NCBI GenBank assembly: GCA_963766005.1
Contig: CAVXYG010000010.1
Coordinates: 23,649-87,648 of the forward strand
Direction of reading: 5' to 3'
From: CAVXYG01 sp963766005
GTDB taxonomy: Bacteria > Actinomycetota > Actinomycetes > S36-B12 > GCA-2699445
Length of the DNA: 64,000 bases
Below are positions 8,262-16,555 of the stretch, piece by piece. The notes under the pieces are model-generated. The model was not told the DNA's origin. It saw only the letters and a program-made list of their open reading frames with translations, and searched no databases. Made by a program: the position numbers and the translations under genes. Every line of letters begins with the position of its first letter. Positions within the stretch are counted from its first letter, which is position 1.

Positions 8262-10493
8262 ATGAGCAACGAGGAACACGGCACCGTCGTCACCAGCGAC
8301 GATCCCAGCAGCGCCGGCTGCCCGGTCATGCACACCGGCCACCAGGCGGTCGGGGCCACCGCGAACCAACACTGGTGGCCGAACAACCTGAATCTGCGGA
8401 TTCTGCGGCAGAACGACCCGCGATCGAACCCGTACGGCGGGGACTTCGACTACGCAGAGGCCTTCGACTCGCTGGACTTCGAGGAGTTGGCGCGCGACGT
8501 CGACGCAGTCATGACCGACTCCCAGCAGTGGTGGCCGGCCGACTACGGGCACTACGGCCCCCTGTTCATCCGCATGACCTGGCACGCTGCGGGCACCTAC
8601 CGCGTCGCCGACGGGCGTGGCGGTGGCGGCACGGGAGCGCAGCGCTTCGCGCCGCTCAACAGCTGGCCGGACAACGCCAACCTCGATAAGGCCCGCCGCC
8701 TGCTGTGGCCGATCAAGCAGAAGTACGGGCGCAAGCTGTCGTGGGCGGACCTGCTGATCTTCGCGGGCAACCGCGCACTGGAGACCATGGGCTTGCGCAC
8801 CTTCGGCTTCGGCGGCGGCCGGCCGGACATCTGGGCCCCCGAGGACGACGTCTACTGGGGTCCGGAGACCGAGTGGCTCGGCGATGAGCGCTACAGCGGC
8901 GACCGGGAGCTGGCCAACCCGCTGGGGGCGGTCCAGATGGGACTGATCTACGTCAACCCCGAGGGCCCCAACGGCAACCCCGACCCGATGGCCTCCGCCC
9001 GCGACATTCGCGAAACGTTTGCCCGCATGGCCATGAACGACGAGGAGACCGTCGCGCTCACCGCCGGCGGCCACACCTTCGGCAAGATGCACGGCGCCGC
9101 CGACCCGGACCAGTACGTCGGGCCGGAGCCGGAAGGCGCGCCGATCCAGGAGCAGGGCCTGGGCTGGTTGAGCACCTACCGCACTGGCAGGGGCAACGAC
9201 ACGATCACCTCCGGGCTGGAGGGCGCCTGGACGAACAACCCCGTCCGGTGGGACAACGGCTACTTCGAGAACCTCTTCTCCTACGACTGGGAGCTCACGA
9301 AGAGCCCCGCCGGGGCCTACCAGTGGAAGCCCAAGAACCCTGAGGCCGAAGGCACCGTCCCCAGCGCGCAGGACGCGTCCAAGCGGGAGTCCCCGGTCAT
9401 GTCCACCGCCGACATGGCCATGATCACCGACCCGATCTACCGGGAGATCTCGCGGCGCTTCTCCGAGAACCCCGATCAGTTCGCCGACGCGTTCGCCCGG
9501 GCTTGGTTCAAGCTGCTGCACCGCGACATGGGCCCGATCGCGCGCTACCGCGGACCGTGGGTCCCGCAGGAGCAACTCATCTGGCAGGATCCGCTGCCGG
9601 CCGTCGACCACGAATTGATCGACGACGGGGACATCGTTGTGCTCAAGCACGCGATTCGGGACTCCGGGCTGCCGGTCTCGAAACTGGTCTCCACCGCCTG
9701 GGCCGCAGCATCCACCTACCGCGATACCGACAAGCGCGGCGGGGCCAACGGGGCGCGCATCCGACTCTCCCCGCAGGCGGAATGGGATGTCAACGTCATC
9801 TCCGGGGTGTCTCGCGTAGTGGATGCGCTGGAGAAGATCCAGCAGGAGTTCAACGCTGCACAGCCGGGGAACAAGCGCGTGTCACTGGCGGACGTGATCG
9901 TGCTGGGCGGCTGCGCAGCTGTGGAATCGGCCGCGCGCGAGGCTGGCTACGACGTCCAGGTGCCTTTCACACCTGGACGTACCGACGCCACGCAGGAACA
10001 GACCGACGCCGGGTCCTTCGCGCCGCTGGAGCCCACCGCCGACGCGTTCCGCAACTACCTGCAGAAGGGTCATCGCCTGGCATCGGAGCACCTCATGCTC
10101 GACAAGGCGTTCATGCTCACGCTTTCTGCGCCGGAGATGACCGTGCTGCTCGGCGGGATGCGGGTCCTGGGCACGAACGCCGACGAGTCCGGACACGGGG
10201 TGCTCACGGCGCGTCCGGGGACGCTGAGCAACGATTTCTTCGTCAACCTGCTCGACATGGGTACGCAGTGGAGCGCAACGGCGAACAGCGAGGACGTCTT
10301 CGAGGGACGCGACGTTGAGACCGGCGACGTGCGCTGGACAGGCACGCGCGTGGACCTCATCTTCGGCTCGAACTCCGAACTGCGGGCGTTGGCGGAGGTG
10401 TACGCCAGCGCGGATGCCGAGGAGCAGTTCGTCCGGGAGTTCGTGGGCGCGTGGGCCAAGGTGATGGAGTTGGACCGCTTCGACCTGGCGTGA
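8262..10493 (+). CDS. katG: Bifunctional catalase-peroxidase KatG
   Basis: KatG breaks down hydrogen peroxide using haem. The 743-residue protein is full length, with both tandem peroxidase domains. Distal-side residues are Arg104, Trp107 and His108 (FIRMTWHAAGTYR). Trp107, Tyr231 and Met257 are placed to form the Met-Tyr-Trp crosslink needed for catalase activity, and His272 in TAGGHTFGKMHG is the haem ligand. A Cys-containing N-terminal stretch (SSAGCPVMHTGHQ) precedes the first domain. An AGGAG-type ribosome binding site (cgaggagaacg) precedes the ATG. It is co-transcribed with furA. Confidence 0.98.
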   Translation: MSNEEHGTVVTSDDPSSAGCPVMHTGHQAVGATANQHWWPNNLNLRILRQNDPRSNPYGGDFDYAEAFDSLDFEELARDVDAVMTDSQQWWPADYGHYGPLFIRMTWHAAGTYRVADGRGGGGTGAQRFAPLNSWPDNANLDKARRLLWPIKQKYGRKLSWADLLIFAGNRALETMGLRTFGFGGGRPDIWAPEDDVYWGPETEWLGDERYSGDRELANPLGAVQMGLIYVNPEGPNGNPDPMASARDIRETFARMAMNDEETVALTAGGHTFGKMHGAADPDQYVGPEPEGAPIQEQGLGWLSTYRTGRGNDTITSGLEGAWTNNPVRWDNGYFENLFSYDWELTKSPAGAYQWKPKNPEAEGTVPSAQDASKRESPVMSTADMAMITDPIYREISRRFSENPDQFADAFARAWFKLLHRDMGPIARYRGPWVPQEQLIWQDPLPAVDHELIDDGDIVVLKHAIRDSGLPVSKLVSTAWAAASTYRDTDKRGGANGARIRLSPQAEWDVNVISGVSRVVDALEKIQQEFNAAQPGNKRVSLADVIVLGGCAAVESAAREAGYDVQVPFTPGRTDATQEQTDAGSFAPLEPTADAFRNYLQKGHRLASEHLMLDKAFMLTLSAPEMTVLLGGMRVLGTNADESGHGVLTARPGTLSNDFFVNLLDMGTQWSATANSEDVFEGRDVETGDVRWTGTRVDLIFGSNSELRALAEVYASADAEEQFVREFVGAWAKVMELDRFDLA

Positions 10494-10507
10494 CCCTCAG
10501 CAACGGC

Positions 10508-10713
10508 CCGGCCGTCGCCCTCCGCGGGCGGGGGCCGGGCCGTCGCCCGCGGGCGGGGCCGGCCGTCGCCTGCGCGGGCGGAGGCCCGGCCGTTGCCCTG
10601 CGCGGGCGGGGGCCCGGCCGTCGCTCTCCGCGGGCGGGGGTCCGGCCGTCGCCCTGCGCGGGCGGAGGCCCGGCCGTTGCCCTGCGCGGGCGGGGGCCGG
10701 GCCGTCGCCCTGG
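10508..10713. repeat. GC-rich tandem repeat downstream of katG
   Basis: About seven imperfect copies of a unit of roughly 30 bases, built from CCCGGCCGTCGCC and GCGCGGGCGG, follow the katG stop by 15 bases. It can be read open in some frames (PRRATAGPPPAQ on the minus strand) only because it lacks A/T-rich stops. There is no sign that it is translated. It may act in 3' mRNA processing or simply be replication slippage. Confidence 0.8.
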
Positions 10714-10751
10714 TGTCGTCGGCCGCGCGCCCTTGGTTTCCCCTGTGAGTC

Positions 10752-10840
10752 TGCCGGGAAGCCTCATCTGGATCGTCATAGATCGGACAGCCTCGCGTGG
10801 CTGCGGCCCGGACCCCCATCGAGATGAGCGTTCCCGGCGA
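10752..10840. repeat. Palindromic intergenic repeat element, copy 1
   Basis: An 89-base element with inverted ends. The left end is TGCCGGGAAGCCTCATCT and the right end is GATGAGCGTTCCCGGCGA. The same left end, the same length and a shared GACCCC(C)ATC before the right arm recur at 44659-44746. Both copies lie beside tRNA genes. No coding sequence is inside, so it looks like a small non-autonomous mobile repeat (MITE or REP class). Confidence 0.7.
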
Positions 10841-10957
10841 CTAGCAGGACTACTGGCAGCCTCGGAGCGCGATATCGGCCGTGGTGGTGTCCGCAGTAGG
10901 CGAAGCGGGCGCCTACGCGGCTTCGTCAGCCTCGATATCCGGAGGCAAGACGAGAAA

Positions 10958-10994
10958 TGCGCCAGCCGAACCCGACAAGGGTTCGGCTGGCGCA
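10958..10994. terminator. Strong hairpin between katG and tRNA-Ala
   Basis: A perfect stem of 15-16 pairs (GCGCCAGCCGAACCC with its complement) encloses the five-base loop GACAA. It sits 10 bases downstream of the minus-strand tRNA-Ala and also downstream of katG, so it could end transcription from both sides. There is no long U tract, which is usual in high-GC actinobacteria. Confidence 0.75.
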
Positions 10995-11001
10995 GGGATC
11001 C

Positions 11002-11076
<75 letters not shown>

Positions 11077-11115
11077 GAAGGTGGTCCTACTATAGCGACG
11101 CCAGGGCGGGCGTTC

Positions 11116-11493
11116 CTAATCCGGCACTGCTTGCTCATCCGGTGCCAGCGGAATCACCGGGCAGTCCTTCCAGAGGCGCTCCAGCGCGTAGTGCACCCGC
11201 TCCTCCTCCTGCTGCACATGCACCACGATGTCGATGAAGTCCAGCAGCACCCATCGCTGCTGCCGCTCTCCCTCCCGCCGCAGGGGCTTGTGACCAGCCT
11301 CCCGCAGCCGGCGCTCAACCTCGTCCACGATCGCACCGACCTGGGGCTCGTTCGCGCCGGTGCACAGCACAAACACATCCGTGATCACCAACGCCTCGCT
11401 GACATCCAGAGCAACGATGTCCGTGGCCTTCTTGTCCGCCGCAGCAGCCGCGGCGACCTGCGCCATCGAGACAGCCTGTTCGGTTGCGGTCAC
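11116..11493 (-). CDS. rsfS: Ribosomal silencing factor RsfS
   Basis: This 125-residue protein has the RsfS/Iojap fold signature: KKATDIVALDVSEALVITDVFVLCTGANEPQV, followed by EGERQQRWVLLDFIDIVVHVQ and ERLWKDCP. RsfS binds ribosomal protein L14 and blocks joining of the ribosomal subunits when nutrients are short. The GTG start at 11493 overlaps the upstream LytR-type gene stop (GTGA). The nadD-LytR-rsfS order is common in actinobacteria. Confidence 0.95.
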   Translation of the reverse strand: MTATEQAVSMAQVAAAAAADKKATDIVALDVSEALVITDVFVLCTGANEPQVGAIVDEVERRLREAGHKPLRREGERQQRWVLLDFIDIVVHVQQEEERVHYALERLWKDCPVIPLAPDEQAVPD

Positions 11494-12833
11494 TGCAGTT
11501 CCTCCAGGCAGTTGGGGGTATCGGGCGGGCAGGGCTTGTAGTCGGTGCCGAACACGACATCGACATCGGCCAGCGGGGTGCTGTCCGGCGGCGGCATGGC
11601 GGCCGGTTCGCTCCCCGAGGGCGAGGGAGCGGGTGCCGCAGGCGTGGGCGACAGGGTTCCCGTGTCGCCGAATTCCTCGGGTGCGAACAGTCCGAGCGCC
11701 TCCACCACGCCCGCGGTGTACGACTGCCCGCTCGGCGCGTACCCGATGCCGTTGATCCGGGTCACCGGCTGCACCGACGGCCATGCGCCGGCGGAGATCG
11801 CGATGAAGTCGGCATCCGTCAGCACCTGCAGAGCGACCTCGCTGGCCAAGGGTTCTCCCGAGGCGTTCCACACCAGGACACGGGGTCGGCTGTCAACACC
11901 GGGCACGTCCGGGGCGCTCGCGAAGGCCTCCCGGATCGGCGGGGTTGCAGCCCGGTAGTCGGTCACCCGAAAGATCCCGATTGCCGCCGCAGGACCCCCT
12001 TCGAGCTCTTGCCGTGTCACCACCGGGTCGGATGCCGTCGAGGCGCGCAAGGGCAGCTCCATCGAGTGGATCTGATCGGCAAGGAAGTCCTCGCGCAGAT
12101 CGAGCAGCCGCTCGGCTACGTCGTCGCTGCCGTTCAGCGGGTCGGACAAGGCGCCCAGGCTCGTGAGCATCGCCTGCACCGACTCCGGGCTGTCCGGCAG
12201 CTTGGAGGTGGCCTTCACGAAGATCTCCTGGAAGCGCTGCTGGACGCCAGCAACAGGATTCTCCCCCTCGATCACGCCGATCGTGTACCAACTCGCGTCC
12301 GGACCCTCCAAGAACGATTCGCCGGGTGGCAGGGTCAGCACCGGCTGGCCTGTTTCGTCCAGGAACGTTGTCGCCTCCGGGACCGAGACGCGCACTCCGC
12401 CGACCGCGTCGACCATGCCCGCCAGCGCCTTGCGCTCCATTCGCCAACCGCCGTCCACCCGGATGCCCAGGGTTCGGCCCGCGGCCAACGACGTCAGCCG
12501 GCGGTTGAGTGACAGGTTGGCGTCGAGCAGCGGCGTGTACGTGGGACCGTCCACCAGCAGAACGTCGGCCGGCAAGGACAGCAGCACCGCGCGATCCGGT
12601 TCGCCGCCGGTCGCGGTGAGCAGGCTCGCGGTCCGCACACGCCCGAGCGTGACCTGCACCAGCAACGTGTCCTGCATCTGCGCCGAGGTCGGCGCAGTGG
12701 ACTCGCCTGCTGGCGGTGCAGCCGGGTCCGGTCGGCCGACAACGAGCAGCAGGATCAGCGCGGCGACGAAGCCCGCCGCGATCGCCGCGGTGCCGGCCAC
12801 GTGGCTTCCGAGCCGCCGATTGGAGTCGTCCAT
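11490..12833 (-). CDS. LCP-like membrane protein with LytR_C domain
   Basis: The 447-residue protein has one N-terminal membrane segment (about residues 13-33), an LCP-like extracytoplasmic region (about 60-270, including VLLSLPADVLLV and AGMVDAVGGVRVSVPE), a LytR_C domain (about 310-385) and a Pro/Ser/Ala-rich stretch before a Cys-containing tail. True LCP enzymes attach wall polymers to peptidoglycan and carry Asp and Arg residues in the positions that here read GRVRTAS and SLPAD. The usual PRD Arg is Ala, so the catalytic part looks degenerate. It lies between nadD and rsfS, where actinobacteria normally have an LCP/LytR_C protein. Confidence 0.8.
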   Translation of the reverse strand: MDDSNRRLGSHVAGTAAIAAGFVAALILLLVVGRPDPAAPPAGESTAPTSAQMQDTLLVQVTLGRVRTASLLTATGGEPDRAVLLSLPADVLLVDGPTYTPLLDANLSLNRRLTSLAAGRTLGIRVDGGWRMERKALAGMVDAVGGVRVSVPEATTFLDETGQPVLTLPPGESFLEGPDASWYTIGVIEGENPVAGVQQRFQEIFVKATSKLPDSPESVQAMLTSLGALSDPLNGSDDVAERLLDLREDFLADQIHSMELPLRASTASDPVVTRQELEGGPAAAIGIFRVTDYRAATPPIREAFASAPDVPGVDSRPRVLVWNASGEPLASEVALQVLTDADFIAISAGAWPSVQPVTRINGIGYAPSGQSYTAGVVEALGLFAPEEFGDTGTLSPTPAAPAPSPSGSEPAAMPPPDSTPLADVDVVFGTDYKPCPPDTPNCLEELQ

Positions 12834-12842
12834 CAGTTTCGA

Positions 12843-13427
12843 CTATCCCCGATACAGGCTGTGCTTGCGGACATAGGCGGCCACCCCGCGCGGCAACAGG
12901 TACTCGATCGGCAGGTCGTCGCGGACCCGTCGGCGGATCTCGGTGGAGGAGATCGCAAGCGCCGTCACGGCCACGACGGAGACGTCGCTGGCGGGCAGGT
13001 CGGCGGCCGAGAGCTCGTGCTCCGGCCGGGTCACGCCGATGAGCTCCGCCTGCGCCAGGATCCGCTCCGGGTCCCGCCAGGTGCGGAACTGGGCAAGGGC
13101 GTCGGCGCCGGTGATGAAGTGCAACCTGACCCGCGGTCCGTAGTGCTCCTGCAGGTCGGCCAACGTGTCGACGGTGTAGGTGGGGCCGTCGCGATCGATG
13201 TCCACTCTGCTGACGGTGAAGCGCGGGTCCTCGGCCGTCGCGATCACCGCCATGAGGTAGCGGTGCTCGCTGGAGATGGGCGAGGACTTCTGCCACGGAT
13301 CGCCGGTCGGGACGAAGACGACCTCGTCGAGGCGATAGCGGTGGGCAACCTCGGAGGCCGCCACGAGGTGGCCGTGGTGGATCGGATCGAAGGTGCCGCC
13401 CATGACACCGACGGCGCGCAGGGGCAT
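12843..13427 (-). CDS. nadD: Nicotinate-nucleotide adenylyltransferase
   Basis: NadD makes nicotinate adenine dinucleotide from nicotinate mononucleotide and ATP, the penultimate step of NAD synthesis. The 194-residue protein starts MPLRAVGVMGGTFDPIHHGHL with the nucleotidyltransferase (T/H)xGH motif, and has the second motif ISSTEIRRRV near the C terminus. FVPTGDPWQK and TYTVDTL are also family-typical. The start at ATG 13427 is chosen because it sits 11 bases after the small membrane protein gene. The frame extends upstream without useful homology. Confidence 0.96.
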   Translation of the reverse strand: MPLRAVGVMGGTFDPIHHGHLVAASEVAHRYRLDEVVFVPTGDPWQKSSPISSEHRYLMAVIATAEDPRFTVSRVDIDRDGPTYTVDTLADLQEHYGPRVRLHFITGADALAQFRTWRDPERILAQAELIGVTRPEHELSAADLPASDVSVVAVTALAISSTEIRRRVRDDLPIEYLLPRGVAAYVRKHSLYRG

Positions 13428-13438
13428 GCCAGCCCGGT

Positions 13439-13597
13439 TCAGCGGTCGAGGTTGAGCCTGGTGACGACGATCAGCAGCACGAGGAAGGTCGCCATGGCAG
13501 CACCCCCGAACCACCATGGGCTCACGCTCATGGCCTGCTCGGAGTGCCCGGCGGTCTCACCGGAGGCGACGACGGTGGCCATCAGGCGCTCGGTCAT
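13439..13597 (-). CDS. Small single-pass membrane protein
   Basis: A 52-residue open frame begins with ATG at 13597, preceded by GGGAG (gagggagcacc) at good spacing. Residues 27-46 form one hydrophobic helix (PWWFGGAAMATFLVLLIVV), followed by TRLNLDR. It ends 11 bases before nadD and so is probably the first gene of the nadD operon. Small proteins of this shape occur at the same place in other actinobacteria, between proA and nadD, but their role is unknown to me. The ribosome binding site and helix make it more credible than a chance frame. Confidence 0.7.
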   Translation of the reverse strand: MTERLMATVVASGETAGHSEQAMSVSPWWFGGAAMATFLVLLIVVTRLNLDR

Positions 13598-13751
13598 GGT
13601 GCTCCCTCATCTCGTCGGCGGTGTGGCCGCTGGATCGTCGGCACCGCGAACTGCTGCTCAGCAACGGGCTCCCAACCGACGGCTCGGGCACCGCCTCCGG
13701 CTCAGCCGCAGCGTGGCAGTAGCCTACCGTGACCGCGCCTCTCGGGCCGCG

Positions 13752-15021
13752 CTAGGTCCGGATGTGTCCTTGGCCGGTGACGACGTACGTGGTTGTCGTC
13801 ATCTCCGGCAGCGCCATCGGTCCGCGGGCGTGCAGCTTCTGCGTCGAGATGCCGATCTCAGCGCCGAAGCCGAACTCTGCGCCGTCGGTGAACCGGGTCG
13901 AGGCGTTGACCATGACGGCAGCAGAGTCGACGCCGTTGAGGAACGCCTCGATCGCCGAGGTGGAGTCGCTCACGATCGCCTCGGTGTGGCCGCTGGACCA
14001 CCGCCGGATGTGCTCGGCGGCCGCGTCGAGGTCGGGAACAACGCCCACCGCGAGGTCGAGCGAGTAGTACTCAGCCGCCCAGTCCTCGTCGGTGACGGGT
14101 GCCACTTCGATCTCCGTTCCCGCGCACAGGCGCGCAACCGCGGCATCTGCGTGCAACGTGACGCCTGCTGCTGCGAGTGCCGGCACTGCCTTGGCGAAGA
14201 AGTCCTCGGCGACGGCGGCGTGCACCAGCAGCGTCTCGGCGGTGTTGCAGACGCTGACGCGCTGTGTCTTGGCGTTGACCGTGATCGCCACCGCCATGTC
14301 GAGGTCGGCGTGGGCATCGACATACACGTGACAGTTGCCGACTCCGGTCTCGATCACCGGCACGGTCGATCCGGTCACGACTGCCTCGATCAGCCCCGCG
14401 CCGCCGCGCGGGATGATGACGTCGACCAGTCCCCGAGCAGTCATGAGGCTGCGGACCGCATCGTGGCTCTGGCCGGGCACGAGCTGGATCGCGTCGGCGG
14501 GCAGGCCCAGCGAGTCCAGCGCATCGCGCATCACCGAGACGAGCACCGTGTTCGTGTCGTAGGCGGAGGCGGACCCGCGCAACAGGACGGCGTTGCCGCT
14601 CTTCAGGCAGAGCGCTGCCGCGTCGACCGTCACGTTGGGTCGCGCCTCATAGATCATGCCGACGACGCCGAGCGGGACCCGCACCTGGCGCACCTGCAGC
14701 CCGTTGGGCAGCGTGTAGCCACGCACGACCTCGCCCACGGGGTCGGGCAGCCCGGCCACGTCCTCAACAGCGTCGGCGATGGCAGCGATCCGCTCGGCGT
14801 TCAGGGTGAGCCGATCGATGATGGCGGCGGAGGTGCCGCCCGCTTGGGCGCGCCGAACGTCGACGGCATTCGCCGCCACGATCTGCGACGTGCGTTGCCG
14901 AAGCTGCCTCGGCGATGGTCGCCAGTGCCGCGTCCTTGCGCTGCCGGGTCAGTCCCCGCAGCGCCGTCGTGACCGCCTTGGCCCGGCGCGCCGTCTGCAG
15001 GACTCGTTCGTGCTCATCCAC
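13752..15021 (-). CDS. proA: Gamma-glutamyl phosphate reductase, with an apparent frameshift
   Basis: ProA reduces gamma-glutamyl phosphate to glutamate semialdehyde in proline synthesis. Two frames together make a full protein of about 420 residues: the first 43 codons (MDEHERVLQTARRAKAV to IAEAASATH) are in one frame, and from about position 14890 the sequence continues in another (SQIVAANAVDVRRAQAGGT onward). The catalytic Cys block reads QRVSVCNTAETLLVH, and the ending GPMALPEMTTTTYVV is normal. The break equals one extra base or two missing bases. Since the rest is intact and proB is intact, a sequence error is as likely as a recent mutation. Confidence 0.88.
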
Positions 15022-15052
15022 GTTGGCAGGATACGTGGCAGCCGGTCCTGCC

Positions 15053-15400
15053 TCATGCCAGGCGGTCGACGGAGCCCGGACGCACGTCCGGGCTAGCCCG
15101 CCACTGCTGCCGCCACGGACCCTGCTCCAGGACCTCCAGCCCGACCAGGGACCAGTCCGGCAGGCCCATGTCGGCGCGGCTGCTCTGCCAGAGCCGGGCG
15201 GCCTCCACCGCCACTGGCCCCAGCTCCGGGCCCTCGTCCCAGAACTGCAGCTCGGCGCGGTCGGCGGCGTAGCGCGCGGCCATGTTCATCGGGTCGCGGT
15301 CACACAGCGACTGCAGCGCCGGCCCCAGTTGCTCCGTCGGCGCAGGCTCGCCGCACAGTTGCACCGTGACATGCCACAACCTCGGCGGCGCGGCGGTCAC
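15053..15400 (-). CDS. Hypothetical protein between proB and proA
   Basis: A 115-residue soluble protein beginning MTAAPPRLWHVTVQLCG, rich in Trp, Leu, Glu and Arg, without membrane segments or a recognised catalytic motif. It starts nine bases after proB and ends 31 bases before proA, so it is part of the same operon. The pattern WHVTVQL near the start and the even spacing of hydrophobic residues suggest a small alpha/beta domain. I do not recognise the family. Confidence 0.7.
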   Translation of the reverse strand: MTAAPPRLWHVTVQLCGEPAPTEQLGPALQSLCDRDPMNMAARYAADRAELQFWDEGPELGPVAVEAARLWQSSRADMGLPDWSLVGLEVLEQGPWRQQWRASPDVRPGSVDRLA

Positions 15401-15409
15401 TGCTGCTCC

Positions 15410-16555
15410 CTAGGGTTCTCCGAACGGCAGCAGCACGAGGTCATCACGGTGCACGACCTCCCGTTCATATGCCGAACCCAGCGCCCTGGCGAGTTCCCGG
15501 GTGGACCGCCCGAGCAGGCTCGGCAGTTCCCCTGCATCAAAGTTCACCAGGCCGCGGGCCACCGTGGTTCCAGATTCGTCCAACAACTCGACCGGATCCC
15601 CGGCCGAGAAGTCCCCTTCGACCGAAATGACCCCCGCCGGGAGCAGCGAGGCACTGCGTCGGACGACCGCTTCCACTGCTCCAGCGTCCAACGTCAGGGT
15701 GCCGCGCGGTGTGGAGGCGTGGGCCAGCCACAGCAGCCGGGTCGGCGTCCGGCGACCGGTCGGATGGAAAACCGTGCCCACCTCGCCACCGCTCAGGGCC
15801 GCTGCCGCATCGTCGGCGTGGGCGAGGACCACCGGGATATCGGCGGCGGTCGCGATCCGTGCCGCGTCGATCTTGGTCGTCATGCCGCCGCGGCCCACCG
15901 GGCCGCTCCCGCCCACGGTGACGGCGCGCAGTTCGGCGACGGTGGCCACCTCGGGGATCGCTCGTGCCGTGGGGCGCGACGGCGGCTCGGTGAACAGGCC
16001 GGGTACGTCCGACAGCAGCACCAATCCGTCAGCGTGGACGAGGTGCGCGACGAGGGCTGCCAGCCGGTCGTTATCCCCGAAGCGGAGCTCGTCGGTGGCA
16101 ACGGTGTCGTTCTCGTTGACCACCGGAACGACGCCCAGTGCGAGCAGCCGGTACAGGGTGCGCTGCGCGTTGCGGTGGTGCGTCCGCCGCACCATATCCT
16201 CCGCCGTGAGCAGCACCTGCCCGGCGATCAATCCGTGGGACGCGAAGGCCGCGGCATAGCGCGCCATCAGCAGGCCCTGCCCCACCGCGGCAGCCGCCTG
16301 CTGCGTGGCCAGATCCCGTGGCCGCTGTGTCAGACCGAGGATGTCGATGGCACAGGCGATGGCACCTGAGGTCACGAGGACGACCGCGGTGCCGAGCGCG
16401 CGACGGGCCGCAAGGACATCGGCAAGAGCAGCGAGCCGTTCCTCATCCAGCCCGCCGTCGGGCCGTGTGAGCGATGACGAGCCGACCTTCACCACGATGC
16501 GGTCGCCGCGAGCGATCCGCTCCCGCGGTCCCAGCTGCGTCCGCAGCGTCGTCAT
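15410..16555 (-). CDS. proB: Glutamate 5-kinase
   Basis: ProB phosphorylates glutamate, the first and usually feedback-inhibited step of proline synthesis. The 381-residue protein has an amino-acid kinase domain (VVKVGSSSLT, VVLVTSGAIACAIDIL, PVVNENDTVATDE, GRGGMTTKIDAA) and a C-terminal PUA domain from about residue 285 (AGVISVEGDFSAGDPVELLD). The ATG overlaps the obgE stop as ATGA. Confidence 0.97.
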   Translation of the reverse strand: MTTLRTQLGPRERIARGDRIVVKVGSSSLTRPDGGLDEERLAALADVLAARRALGTAVVLVTSGAIACAIDILGLTQRPRDLATQQAAAAVGQGLLMARYAAAFASHGLIAGQVLLTAEDMVRRTHHRNAQRTLYRLLALGVVPVVNENDTVATDELRFGDNDRLAALVAHLVHADGLVLLSDVPGLFTEPPSRPTARAIPEVATVAELRAVTVGGSGPVGRGGMTTKIDAARIATAADIPVVLAHADDAAAALSGGEVGTVFHPTGRRTPTRLLWLAHASTPRGTLTLDAGAVEAVVRRSASLLPAGVISVEGDFSAGDPVELLDESGTTVARGLVNFDAGELPSLLGRSTRELARALGSAYEREVVHRDDLVLLPFGEP

